From Cladosporium sp. IMV 00045 (Eukaryota > Ascomycota > Dothideomycetes > Cladosporiales > Cladosporiaceae): a DNA stretch of 64,000 bases. Each line of letters begins with the position of its first letter. The stretch's first letter is position 1. Positions 22,006-31,960 of the stretch are shown here, piece after piece. The notes beneath the pieces were generated by a model. It was given only the letters and a program-made list of their open reading frames with translations, was not told the DNA's origin and searched no databases. The stretch covers positions 62,001 through 126,000 of the forward strand of contig MSJI02000666.1 of assembly GCA_001931905.2 (NCBI GenBank), written 5' to 3'. The position numbers and the translations under genes were made by a program.

Positions 22006-22539
22006 CTACTGCTTGCTGTAGTTGTTCTTCTGAGTGTTGTTGTCTCCGCTGAGATTGTTGTTGTATTGATTACCACTGCCTGTATTGGCATTGATCGCAC
22101 CACGACCGGAGTGCGAGAACACAAGTGCGGCCTCGTCAGGCAGTGAGGACGTAACCTCGGACAGCTGCTCAAGCGCAGCGTCGAGGTCCTGAGACCGTGC
22201 AGCCGTTTGGAAGTAATGATTGGCCTGAAGCAACGATAGCTTCTCGAGAATCTCTTCCATCAAGCTTTCGACCTTCTTACTTCTTCCAGGTTTAAAACTG
22301 CGTAGGGCGGCAGCGTAGCGTTGAGGCAGAGATGCACCGTCATCAGGCACGACCTTCTGAAAAATCAGGCTGAGGTCCTCCCCAATGCAGAAATCATGAG
22401 AAAATTGCGAGAGCACTATGGGTGTTTGGCGAGGCTGAGAACAAATTCGCAGGAGTCGATGGCTACCTTGTTTTGGCGAGGCTGTACTATCAGCGTGATA
22501 TCCCATCAAACCAGTAACCCCCACTTGGGCTTCAGACAT
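22006..22539 (-). CDS. SesA-type protein with a C-terminal amyloid-like motif
   Basis: The protein has 177 residues as read from the ATG at 22539. Residues about 58-115 match the second half of the fungal SesA domain: LIFQKVVPDDGAS, then RYAAALRSF, KVESLMEEILEKLSLLQANH and TAARSQDLDAALEQL. The first half of the domain is not recognisable, so either it has diverged or the true N-terminus is spliced from upstream; a GTAAGC..GCTGAT..ACAG pair at about 22555-22484 could be an intron. The extreme C-terminus has GSGNQYNNNLSGDNNTQ (residues 154-170), which matches residues 25-41 of the divergent NACHT receptor. In characterised fungal systems such paired motifs form amyloid and let the receptor trigger the partner. 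The role as downstream partner is inference from architecture. SesA domains are also found directly fused to NACHT proteins, so this may be a separated receptor head. Confidence 0.65.
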   Translation of the reverse strand: MSEAQVGVTGLMGYHADSTASPKQGSHRLLRICSQPRQTPIVLSQFSHDFCIGEDLSLIFQKVVPDDGASLPQRYAAALRSFKPGRSKKVESLMEEILEKLSLLQANHYFQTAARSQDLDAALEQLSEVTSSLPDEAALVFSHSGRGAINANTGSGNQYNNNLSGDNNTQKNNYSKQ

Positions 22540-22686
22540 GCCACGCTAGGCTTACGTGCATGATTGATGCAGCTGGATAGTTCACGTGAGCTGCCGCGAA
22601 CTTCCCGCCCTCAGCCTTGATTTCGACAGCTTCTGAGCAAAATGCCGCTTCTTTAAACAAAGATGGCTTCTCAGTAAGCTAGTAGA
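22540..22686. promoter_or_regulatory. Shared divergent promoter of the SesA-type / NACHT pair
   Basis: Only 147 bp separates the two start codons, so the genes probably share regulatory sequence. The minus strand is also open from 22674 down to about 22540 and could hold an upstream exon of the SesA-type gene. No TATA box or factor site is clear. Confidence 0.5.
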
Positions 22687-25324
22687 ATGGAAAATCTGCC
22701 ATTCAGGGCTGCATCAGTCGTGGGAGGATCAGGCGGCGGGCCTGCTAATACCCTCATCGGTTCTGGAACGCAGTATAACAGCAACTTGACTGGTTCCGGT
22801 AACACTCAGCACATCTACTATGGTCAGAACGAAAAACCACGTAAGTTCAGACGCTTTTCAACCCCGGCGGGATAAGTCTAATCGGTGTCACTTAGCGTCA
22901 GAGAGGTGCAGAGATGCCCTGTTCCTTTGTGATCCCGCAGTGGATCGAGCGAATCTTGTCACCAACAAGGGCGAGAGGGTCCCTGGAACTTGTGAGTGGA
23001 TTACACGCAACGATAACTACATTCTGTGGCAAAAAGGCGAAAGCGGTCCTCTTTGGATATCCGGAAGCCCCGGCAGAGGAAAGACAATGATCTCCATCTA
23101 CATCACCCACGAACTGGAGATGGAGCATACGCCAGTGATATTTTTCTTCTGCGACCGAACAGCCAACGATCGTACCACCGCTACCGCCGTTCTGCGTGGG
23201 CTCATTTGGCAAACCACACATCACATCAAAGAACTTGCAAAATACTTGCATCAGTATTTTGACCCAGAAGTCGGAACGCCCAGAAATCTTTCCACTCTAG
23301 CATCTCAAGAGACCCTTTGGAACATTTGGATGACACTCCTCGACCAATCTCCTTTGTCGACGCCCATGTACTGTCTCCTGGACGGTTTGGACGAATGTGA
23401 CGATGACTCGAAGCGATGGCTTGCCAAGAAGCTCACCTCGCTCCAGTCGTCGTCGGTGCTGCGGCTTGCTGTGGTGAGCCGTCCCGACATTGGTCTGGAT
23501 AAATTCGCTCGGATCAAACTGGATCCTGACAACAATGAAGAGATCAATGGCGACGTTCTCCAAGTCGTGGCAACAGGACTGCAGGAGCTTTCGGAGAAGA
23601 TTCCACGCTTTGAAGAGATCAGAGACGACGTGGAATCCAAAATACTCGAACGAGCCGATGGAACCTTTCTTTGGATAGGCTTCGCAATGCAAGACTTGCT
23701 CAAATGCGCAACCACAACAGAGATCCTCAGAAGAATCCAGGAGTTACCCAAGGGTCTCGATCTTCTCTATTCGCACATGCTCCTTCGGATTAAAGAAGAA
23801 AACAGGACCTCGACCGCTCTTATCCTCCGATGGGTGACGATGGCTGAAAGACCTTTGGCACTCGATGAAATTGGCGAGATCCTTGGCCTGTCGGCAGAGA
23901 ATTCAATCGCTCGCTATCGAATGCTGGAGGATAGAGTCCGTGTCTGCGAGCCTTTCATACGTCCCCTCATTTTCGGCAGATATAGCCTCGTACACATGTC
24001 TGCGAGAGATTATTTATTGCGAGGGAACGTTGACAATGATGTTATACTGGAAAGCTTCCGAATCAAAGGCGCAGAAGCGCACCTCAAGTTGGCAGAATTT
24101 TGCCTTGACCAAATTGTGAAGAATGGGCCGCTCTACAACTATGCCAAGCAATACTGGGTCGACCACACCGCAAATGCGTCCAAGCATGCAGAAGCAATGT
24201 TTGAATGCAAGTGGGTAGTCTTTGGCGGGCCATGCGAGCGTCGAGACGCCTTCTGGAAAAAGATTGAGAAATTCGATCATGGCATCCCGCCACCTTTACA
24301 CCTTGCATGCAGGCTCTCACTTCCTGTATGGGCGCACAAGATAATATCGGAGAACTGGTGGAGATTCGACTCTCGAAGACTCTACACCCAGACCTACCAG
24401 GGCGAGACAGCTCTATTCGTAGCCGTGCGTGAGGGGCTGTGGACGGTAGTAGACTCTCTCCTCGCACAAGGGGCAGACATCGACGCGCGCGACGAAGACG
24501 GAGCCACATTGCTGATGCACTTTGCATTAGGAGGGCGTTATAGAAGTGTCGATCTTTTGCTTTCAAGGGGTGCGTCCATTGATGCACAAGATCATTTGGG
24601 AAGGACTGCACTTAGGGCTGCGGTAGAATTCAGGAACTACCACACCGTTGACCTACTCCTCAGCCGCGGCGCTAGGGCTGACATCAGAAACAGCAGTGGG
24701 CGTACTGTACTACACCAAGCAGCAGAAAATAGTGACCTCAGGTCCGTAAGGTTACTTCTCAATGTCGACAGCAAAGCTACAATTGATATTGCAGATCAGA
24801 ACGGCTTCAACGCTCTACATCTAGCAGCCAGCTTCGACACTGTGGAGCTGTTGTTGGAGCGAAGAATCAAGATCGGTCTAGAAACAAAACCCGACCGGGA
24901 TGTACTTCGCAGGGCGCTCAAATTCTCTGAATATCGCTTGAAGAGATTGTGCCGGTCTCTTAACAGGGGAGCAACGAACAGAGGCAGAAACCAGATTGTA
25001 TTTGCAGCCCTTGGTGAAGCTATCGAACTTGGTCACCGCGATGTCGCGCGTCTGTATCTCGACCAGACGGAGCATGATGACGTGAATAATAGTGGAGAGT
25101 ACACAGTACTCCATGCTGCGGCCGAGTTGGGTCACGCAGAACTCGTACGCCGGTTGCTGGAATATGAAAAGGAGACTTTTGCGGAAGGCTATGCGGAATC
25201 CATTCTACGCAGCGCAGCCAAAGGAGGAAATACGGAAATTTTGCGTCTTTTACTCGAGCAAGGCGCAAAGATAGAGCCAAACGTTACATCCGGCAGACCA
25301 CTCATACACGTTGCGAGCGAGTAG
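22687..25324 (+). CDS. NACHT-ankyrin NLR-type receptor with an N-terminal amyloid-like motif
   Basis: This is a STAND receptor. Exons are 22687-22840 and 22896-25324 (860 residues up to the stop); the 55-nt intron is GTAAGT..TCTAAT..TTAG and joins QNEKP to PSERCRDALFL. Residues 1-51 hold no death-like domain, only a Gly/Asn/Gln motif, GSGTQYNSNLTGSGNTQ (25-41), which matches the C-terminus of the divergent SesA-type protein. The NACHT domain follows: CEWITRNDNYILW, Walker A GSPGRGKT (about 108-115), Walker B YCLLDGLDECDD (about 210-221) and VVSRPD. A winged-helix-like region and the family-typical VHMSARDYLL follow. Ankyrin repeats begin at about 548 (GETALFVAVREGLWTVVDSL, and several GADIDARDEDGATLL-like units). 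The frame stops inside a repeat (TAG at 25322), although ankyrin sequence continues beyond it. It probably signals to its neighbour on ligand binding. Confidence 0.85.
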
Positions 25325-25731
25325 AGGCATCTAAGCGTACTTCGACTGCTTCTTGCTCGAGGCGCCGACGCCAACGCCAACGCCAAAAACGAAGGAGGCG
25401 GCGCGGCGCTGCATTGCCTGGCTCATGACTGTTACCAATGGATGATGCAAGATCTGAGACCGTCAGGAAGACCTGCTTGTCGGTCCGAAACTTGGATGCT
25501 AGACTTAGCCATGGAAAAACAGCATTTGACGTCGCAAAGCAAAACCACAGAACTTGGCTCGTGGACATCCTACAAGAGCATTTCAAGCGACCGAAGCTTC
25601 AACGCTCACAGAGCCTGAGCGGCATGCCGAGTCTCATCCCAGCCATTGCTGAACGCTTACCAGGCTCCGCAACTTCCCGCACGAAAAATATCACCATTCG
25701 ACGAATCGGGCGTGTCATGTCTGTCGTCTAG
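25325..25731 (+). pseudogene. Decayed C-terminal ankyrin tail of the NACHT receptor
   Basis: Immediately after the TAG at 25322-25324 the same frame continues with a clear ankyrin unit (HLSVLRLLLARGADANA, then ALHCLAHD). At about 25430-25440 the ankyrin-like reading moves to another frame, consistent with one lost base, and continues with HGKTAFDVAKQNHRTWLVDI to a stop at 25731. No GT-AG intron of workable length removes either lesion. The tail is therefore separated from the receptor by one nonsense and one frameshift change. The stop could come from CAG by C-to-T, the direction expected of repeat-induced point mutation, but a single change proves nothing. Confidence 0.65.
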
Positions 25732-27306
25732 TCCTATATGGCACGTCTGACACAACGATGGCAGATTTGCGGTCTCGGGCGAAGACACTCCGTGCAAAGA
25801 GGGTAGTTTTTAACGCAGTCCGAGAACTCGATCTGGATAATCCGATTGAACTCGATCGTATGAGTGCTGTGAGAAGTCTAGATCAAGACTACGAAGACTA
25901 TATGACGAGAACGATGCGGAAAACAACGACGACGAAATCCTGCAAGCTCAGAAAAACGATGACAGGAAATGTTCTGACATGCAACGCTCAGTGAAGCCAC
26001 ATTCGCACACTCAAACTCGACAGCAGGAAATGGGCGAACTGCTGTAACAGAGATCTTCCATATCCGTCTCGACTATAAGGCAATCGCAGCATAGGTGCGC
26101 AACGAATGTCGGAATTGTGTGTACCACTTCGAGATTCTATTTCTATTTCAACCATATTTCCATTTTCTGTTTTTGGTACTTTTACTCTTGGTTCATTTAT
26201 GTGCATGCATGCATGCATACATGGCTCGTTCAGGAGACTGGAAATTTGCTCCTTTGACTTTGATTAGACCATTTCATCGCTGCAGTTAACAGCAAAGAGG
26301 AAGCCGTACGCATTTGATCGATCATCCTGTCATTCTCTACTTCTTTTCTACTCGACACTTGGTATGTAATGACTGTCCTGGAATTCCCGTTATCTAAGGT
26401 AGGAGGTATCAAACGATTGTCGACGAAGTCAGCGGACCACCTATCCACTTAAATTCTTTTCTTGCCCTTCAACCGTAGGTAGTCTTATCCTACTACTAGG
26501 CTACAGGTTCCACTGATTTCTGTTGATCGCTATTTTTAATATAGAATGAAGGAACGAGGGTATAACAACGACCGACATATTCCATTCTTTCCCTCTTTGT
26601 AATTCATTACTTCATTGGTGATTCGACTCTCCTGTGAGTTTCTTGTATCTAAGGTGGCAAGCATGCATATTGGGTCTATGAGATTGCCACCTTTTGGATT
26701 CGCCTCCTTCCAATCAGACCTTTGAATCACGCAAGATTTACCTGATATTTCTAAAATAGACTATCAGTGTTTTTTGTTCTTCATTTTTATTGTCTCTCGA
26801 AAACTATCTAGCCCGTTACACCGCTACACCCAGAACCCTTTCCCACTCACGTACTAGCACTGCGTTTCTACTATTCCTATCAAAACCAAAAGCCGTCAGT
26901 TCATATTAGTTGTCAAAGCGCATGCCCTCCCGTCACGTTTTTTGTTCAGTCCTACCTTAGCTCCTCGTCTAGGACTTCTTCTTCATCGGAACCTTGATGA
27001 ATTTCGTCTCTCGTCTTCCATTCCTTCCTTCCTTCTGTTCTCTCCTTTTGCTTCTTCCTTGTCCTTTCATTGCTCCCCTTCTTGCTTCATCTGATGCAAA
27101 GCAGACAACATCAGATGATCTCATAGGCAGGCAACAACGTAAGCAGCCAATAATGCACGAATTGCCATTCATGACCAAACAAACGAACGAATCAAACACA
27201 TCAAATGATTCGTCCAATGATTCGTCTACAGTGATTGAATTTCATCGCTTCATTCAAACCTCATGCAAACATGCAAGCATGCACTTCTATCACCACATCC
27301 AAACCT
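25732..27306. other. AT-rich gene-poor region
   Basis: About 1.6 kb beyond the receptor. A 78-residue frame at 25758-25994 (MADLRSRAKTLRAKRVVFNA) has no recognisable family. There is a short ATGC tetranucleotide run at about 26202-26217 and a diverged direct repeat (listed separately). It is more AT-rich than the flanking housekeeping segments. No transposon frame is seen. Confidence 0.4.
26331..26655. repeat. Diverged direct repeat, two copies of about 70 bp
   Basis: Copy 1 is at about 26331-26400 and copy 2 at about 26583-26655. Both begin CATTCT, keep matching TTCATT/TTGGT-like blocks and TCCTG in the same order, and end in an identical TATCTAAGGT. By eye about two thirds of positions match. 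Read on the minus strand, both encode a TLDxxNS-like peptide, so they may be copies of an old coding or mobile sequence. Confidence 0.4.
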
Positions 27307-30300
27307 CTACAACTTCGCACCAACCTCCTCAAACTCCGCCAACTCCCTAACCATCCTCGGCCCCCTGCTAGCCGGCAAGCTCGCCTTCCAAGCGCGGACA
27401 TCATCGATCACCACCGGTTTCTTGCCGTCCTTCTCACCCTCCTTCACTTCCCCATTAACCTCCCCAGACTTCTCAGCCTCAGCAGAAGCAGACTTGATCC
27501 CCAACAAACCGCCCACCTGCCCCAACACGCCCTCCGCCTGCTGAGCAATACTCTTCACCTGTTCTTCCGCCATGCCGGGGAGGGAAGTGAGGTAAGAAGT
27601 TACTGTTTCGAGCACCTTTTTTGCATCTGCACCAGCACCAGAAGAAGACAAATCCATCTTCTCCAACTGCTTCGAAAGGTTCTCCTCATCCACGCCCTCA
27701 GCGCCCAGCTGCTGCAGGGTCTGCGTGAGAGTCGAGGAGAGGTTCTTGAGCTTCTGGGCCGCGGGAGTGGTCGAGCCACCCTGAGCGACGAGGTGGACGG
27801 ACGTCTTGGCTCGCGTCGGGGAGTCAGGGTGGAAGTAGGTCTTGTAGAAGGCGAGGAGGTCGCGCTTGGTCAGGGGGGCGATGTTTTCGACATCGTGGTG
27901 GACTGTTTGCTGGAAGTTAGCATGGGCCTTTTTGCCGGTTTGAGAGAAAGGGGGAGGGGGAGAGATCGCTTACCAAGATCGAAATCAAACGCCTCGGAAG
28001 CAACATGATGCCACAACCTCCCGCTCTCCTCGCTGAGATTCTTCAACTTCTCCAACCTCTTATTGATGAGGCCGACTTTATGCTTGCCGAAATCCTCCTC
28101 GGTCATCTCCTCCAATTCCTTCTCAAAACCAATCAAGAAACTATCAATCCTCTCTTCCAAATACGCGCAATCCTTCTCGCTCTGAATGAGCACGCGGAAA
28201 GCCTGCACGGTATTCAGCACCAACATGCCGCTGCCGACGATGTAGCCGAGCTGCTCCTGCGTGCGCAGGGTGTTGAAGCAAGGCTCGTCGAGCATCTGGG
28301 CGAGCAACAAGAGGCGAGCGCGCAGGGCGCGGTCCTGGTTCTGGCCCACGAAGACGACGTACTCGATGCAGTGGTTGATGTTGTCTGGGTTCTTGAGCGT
28401 GTGCTCCCACCTGTAATCGCTTCCAGGCGGGAGGAGCATGCTGCGCTTGGTCGGCCATTGGCTGGCGGGCAGGCGGCGGGGTTGCAGCGTGCGCTCGACA
28501 AGGTCGGTGATGCGCAGGGCGTCTTCTTTGTGCACGTTGCCGTGGACGAGGAGCTCGATGTGCATTTGGCGGAGAATTTGGGGGAAGAAAGCGCGCACGT
28601 CGTCGGCGGTGACGGATTCGAGTTCTTCGGTTAGTTCGAATTGGGCCCAGCTGCGTTCAGCGATCAGCCAGCGCGTGTAGGTGGAAACCTGGCGGAAGGG
28701 CTCGGTGTATTCGAAGTTCCGCAGGCCGCGGAGGAGGGACTCCTTGACGATCTCGAAGCGGTCTTGCTTGACTTCGAGATCGCGCATGGAGACAAGGACC
28801 TTCTCCAGCAATACTGGCATCTTGTCGTTGTACCCGCTGACTTGGATGTCAAGACCAGTCGAGTGAGGCGCAACGGCATAGCGCAGGCCAGCAATCTCCG
28901 CGTCGTAAGAGTACTCCTTGAGACTGTCTTCAATGAGCTCCTTGTACATGTAAGTCATGATAGAAGCAAGAGGAGTGACTGAAGTGATCGGACTGCGAAG
29001 GCAAACATGCACATTCGCCTTGGGAACCCAGAACTGGTCGTCCTTCTTGAACCAAGTGCGGGTGTTTTCATGGTTGCGAATGAGCTTGGGAGTAGTAGCC
29101 GGGGACTCAACCTCCTTCTTCTCGACGTCCAATCTCTGCGGCACGAACTCGTTCTTTCCAGGAAGGTAGAGATCAGAAGGACGAGAGCTGGCGGGGGCTG
29201 AGATAGTGCTTTCAAGCTCTTTCACAAAATCCGCAGGAAATGCTTGAACCTTGTACTCGGTACCGTACCACTTCTCCTTCGAAGGCCACTCGTCCATCAA
29301 GTCCTTGCTGACGACGTTGTAGCGGAAGTTGTCCGGTCTGAGCTCGTTAAGACCGCGCGTGATAGCCTCCGGATCGAATTTGTGAATCAAATGCTGACCG
29401 CTCAAGATCTGGTCTCTGGGCAGAGGTTGCTGCATGACACCGCTCAAATTGCTGGTAGTCCTGCTGGCAGGGCTCTTCTGGCGGAACTTGAAATCAACCT
29501 CAGCCAGCTTGGCCATCTCTTCGACAACCCATTCTTGCGGGGGAGTGTCTTTGAGCAAAGCGACGTACTGGAAGAACGCCTTGACAATTTCACGATAGTG
29601 CGTAAGCCCATCTTCAGTCAGAGTCAGACTGCAAGAAAACTGACCCGCACCAGGACAAAGCGAAGCAGCACCAGCACTAAGCTCATTGACCCAACCCTTA
29701 GCCTTGAGGTACGCCAAAAGACTACCAGGGCCTTCATGACCGATCAAATGGCTGATATAGCGGCCGGGCTTCGACTGCCACAAGTTCTCCTCATCGGGGT
29801 AAGGGAAATGCAAGTCCAGCTGCCTCTTCTGCATGACGGGCTTGACGAAGACCTCAATCCCCAACTCCTCCGCTCCGTAAACAGGAATGCCATCCCACCT
29901 CAATTTGGGCAGATTCTGATCCGGCACGTCGACGAACAATTCCTCGACCCAGCTCTGCAGTTCGTCCAAACTCTCCCTACCCAGCACGACCAACTTCATG
30001 CGGTTGGCTGAATAGTGCTCTTTGTAGAAATTGATAAATTCATCCCTAATCTTGACTCCCCTGGCAAGCGGATCATCGTGCAAAGTCTGATAGTTGCCCG
30101 TCGCAAAATTGTGGTATGGATGTTTCTTGTTGGACAGCGCCCTGTTCAGCTGGAACATGCGCCATTGATCGCTCTGCAAGTTTTTCTTGTTCTCCGAATC
30201 GACGGCGCGCAACTCGCGGTCAAGAGTGTCCTCCAGGAACAACGGACGGACGAAGAATTGCGCGAATCGATCTAGCGCGCCGTAGAGGGGTGCGCTTTCT

Positions 30301-30807
30301 TTGGGGATGGGCAGACTGGTCGTGCTGTTGGCGGCGGAGGAGTTTGCGCTTTTTGCTGTGGAGGAGGCGGAGAGCTCGAAGTAGTAGTTGGTCGAGGTGT
30401 GTGCGGTGAAAGCGTTGGAGTAGCCGCCGTATTTGGTCAGGTAGGAGTTGTACTCGTTTTCGCCGGGGTACTGCGAGATTGAAAGTGGTTAGCTAATGCA
30501 TACCTACTTTCCCAAACGCAAGTGTCCAGGCATGACTGATCATTCTCACCTTCTCAGTCCCCATAAAAAGCAAATGCTCCACCGCATGAGCAATGCCAGG
30601 CAACTCCTTCACATCGCTGAAACTGCCAACATTGACGTCCATGGCGGCCGAAGCCTTGTCGGTGTCGGCATCGTGAATGAGCAGAGCCTCGAGCTGGTTG
30701 GGCAATTTGATGACTCGGTAGGTGCGCTCGTCGAGGAGAGGTTTCTCGAGTCTCTCCGCCAGGCGTTCAACACCGGCGGGTCGGCTGTGAGAGATGGGTT
30801 CAGCCAT
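27307..30807 (-). CDS. STE23: Insulinase-family metalloprotease (Ste23/insulysin)
   Basis: This is an M16 zinc protease related to yeast Ste23 and human insulin-degrading enzyme, a chamber protease that cuts small peptides, including a-factor precursor in yeast. Exons are 30807-30550, 30470-27974 and 27902-27307 (1116 residues). Introns: 30549-30471 (GTGAGA..GCTAAC..GCAG) and 27973-27903 (GTAAGC..GCTAAC..AACAG). The inverted zinc motif HxxEH is present in GIAHAVEHLLFMG, followed across the first splice by YPGENEYNSYLTKYGGYSNA and TNYYFEL, as in insulysin. Later regions include DEPCFNTLRTQEQLGYIV, the hallmark RTQEQLGY of domain 4. The C-terminal exon ends with ENIAPLTKRDLLAFYKTYFHP and a variable acidic segment. 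The frame is open and Arg/Ser-rich upstream of 30807, which might be a mitochondrial presequence read from an earlier ATG. Confidence 0.92.
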
Positions 30808-31960
30808 GGTCGCGAATGGGCGACTGGGAGATGGGATTCTTGTGGTGTTGGTGGGGCGGAGAGTGGGATTGTAGAGAGAATTAGGAGATGAGGAGGAAGA
30901 GGGACGTGGGAGAGGAGAGGACAATGCAGAATGTTTAGACAATGGCGAAGAAAGAAGGCGAGAGTGGTGGTGGTGGTGACGATGATGGAATGTTGGTGGC
31001 AGCCGCGGGGGTGAGATTGACGATGATGAAGGCCGAATTGAAGAGAACAGCAGCGAGCTTACTCTGGGCCTGGACGAAAGAGAAAAGACAGTAGCAGGGC
31101 CAGGCAGACACAGGCAGCGTTGCTCAGCAGCGACGGCATGGAACATGGGAGAAATGCGCCACAAGAACGAAATAAAGGTGTCAACTGTGTCACCAGTAAA
31201 TTGATGTGATGGTCGGTGGCATGCACAGCGAGAGACAATCGTAATGCGGGGACGTGCACACAACCCTGATGGTCGGATTGACTGCGAGAGACTGGGTGCG
31301 GTGTGCGTGAAAGAAAGGGCAAACAAAGACAAGAAAGCGAGTTCTTGGTAAAACGGTAGCAAGCGGTGAAGTTGGATCCGAAGAATATCAGGAACACACA
31401 CAGTAGTGTACCAACATCTATCGCAAAGTAGTTCTCGTACTGCAGCGGTTAATCCATGCAGAGTTCATGCAAGCTTGCTGTCATGCTGCAGCACGGCGCC
31501 TTGTCATCCGCTCTACAACTGTCGGCCGCCTTGTAAATGTTGAGTTAACAAAGCGAGTACTGCCATCACATCGAATGCTCCTAGAAACTTCTCTTTCTTA
31601 CGCAGTAGAAGAGCGGAAGACGATGCTCTCTATCCCTGGTTTCGATAAGGCAATCCAATCCGCGTCAACATCCAACACACCCACCATACACGGATAGTAT
31701 GGCCGCATCAAGAGTAAAAGCACGCGATTTCCACACCGCCCTGACACCAAACTACTGATTGATTCCTGTTTGTAAGACGAGAAAGAGGGAAGAGAAAGAA
31801 AGCATGGAGGGGATGAGTTCCATCTAATTCCAATAATCATAATACCACACCCCAAGCCACCCGGCGAGAACCCAGCCAGGTATATGCATACATAAACCTC
31901 TCGTCTTCGCTCGCTCACAGGAGCCTGCCTGCCTTCCTCTCCTCCCAAAATCCCAATCCT
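30808..31960. other. Region upstream of STE23
   Basis: About 1.15 kb lies between the STE23 start and the end of the WDR26/GID7 gene (both minus). The STE23 frame stays open to 31401 and includes a His run (HHRHHHHH) and Ser/Pro-rich sequence; it may be 5' UTR or a presequence. Beyond that I see nothing. Confidence 0.4.

Noticed and set aside
22896..25324. Transposon-derived ATPase as an alternative to NACHT
   Set aside because: Walker A, Walker B, the SRPD strand, the following MSARDYLL region and the ankyrin tail fit a STAND receptor.
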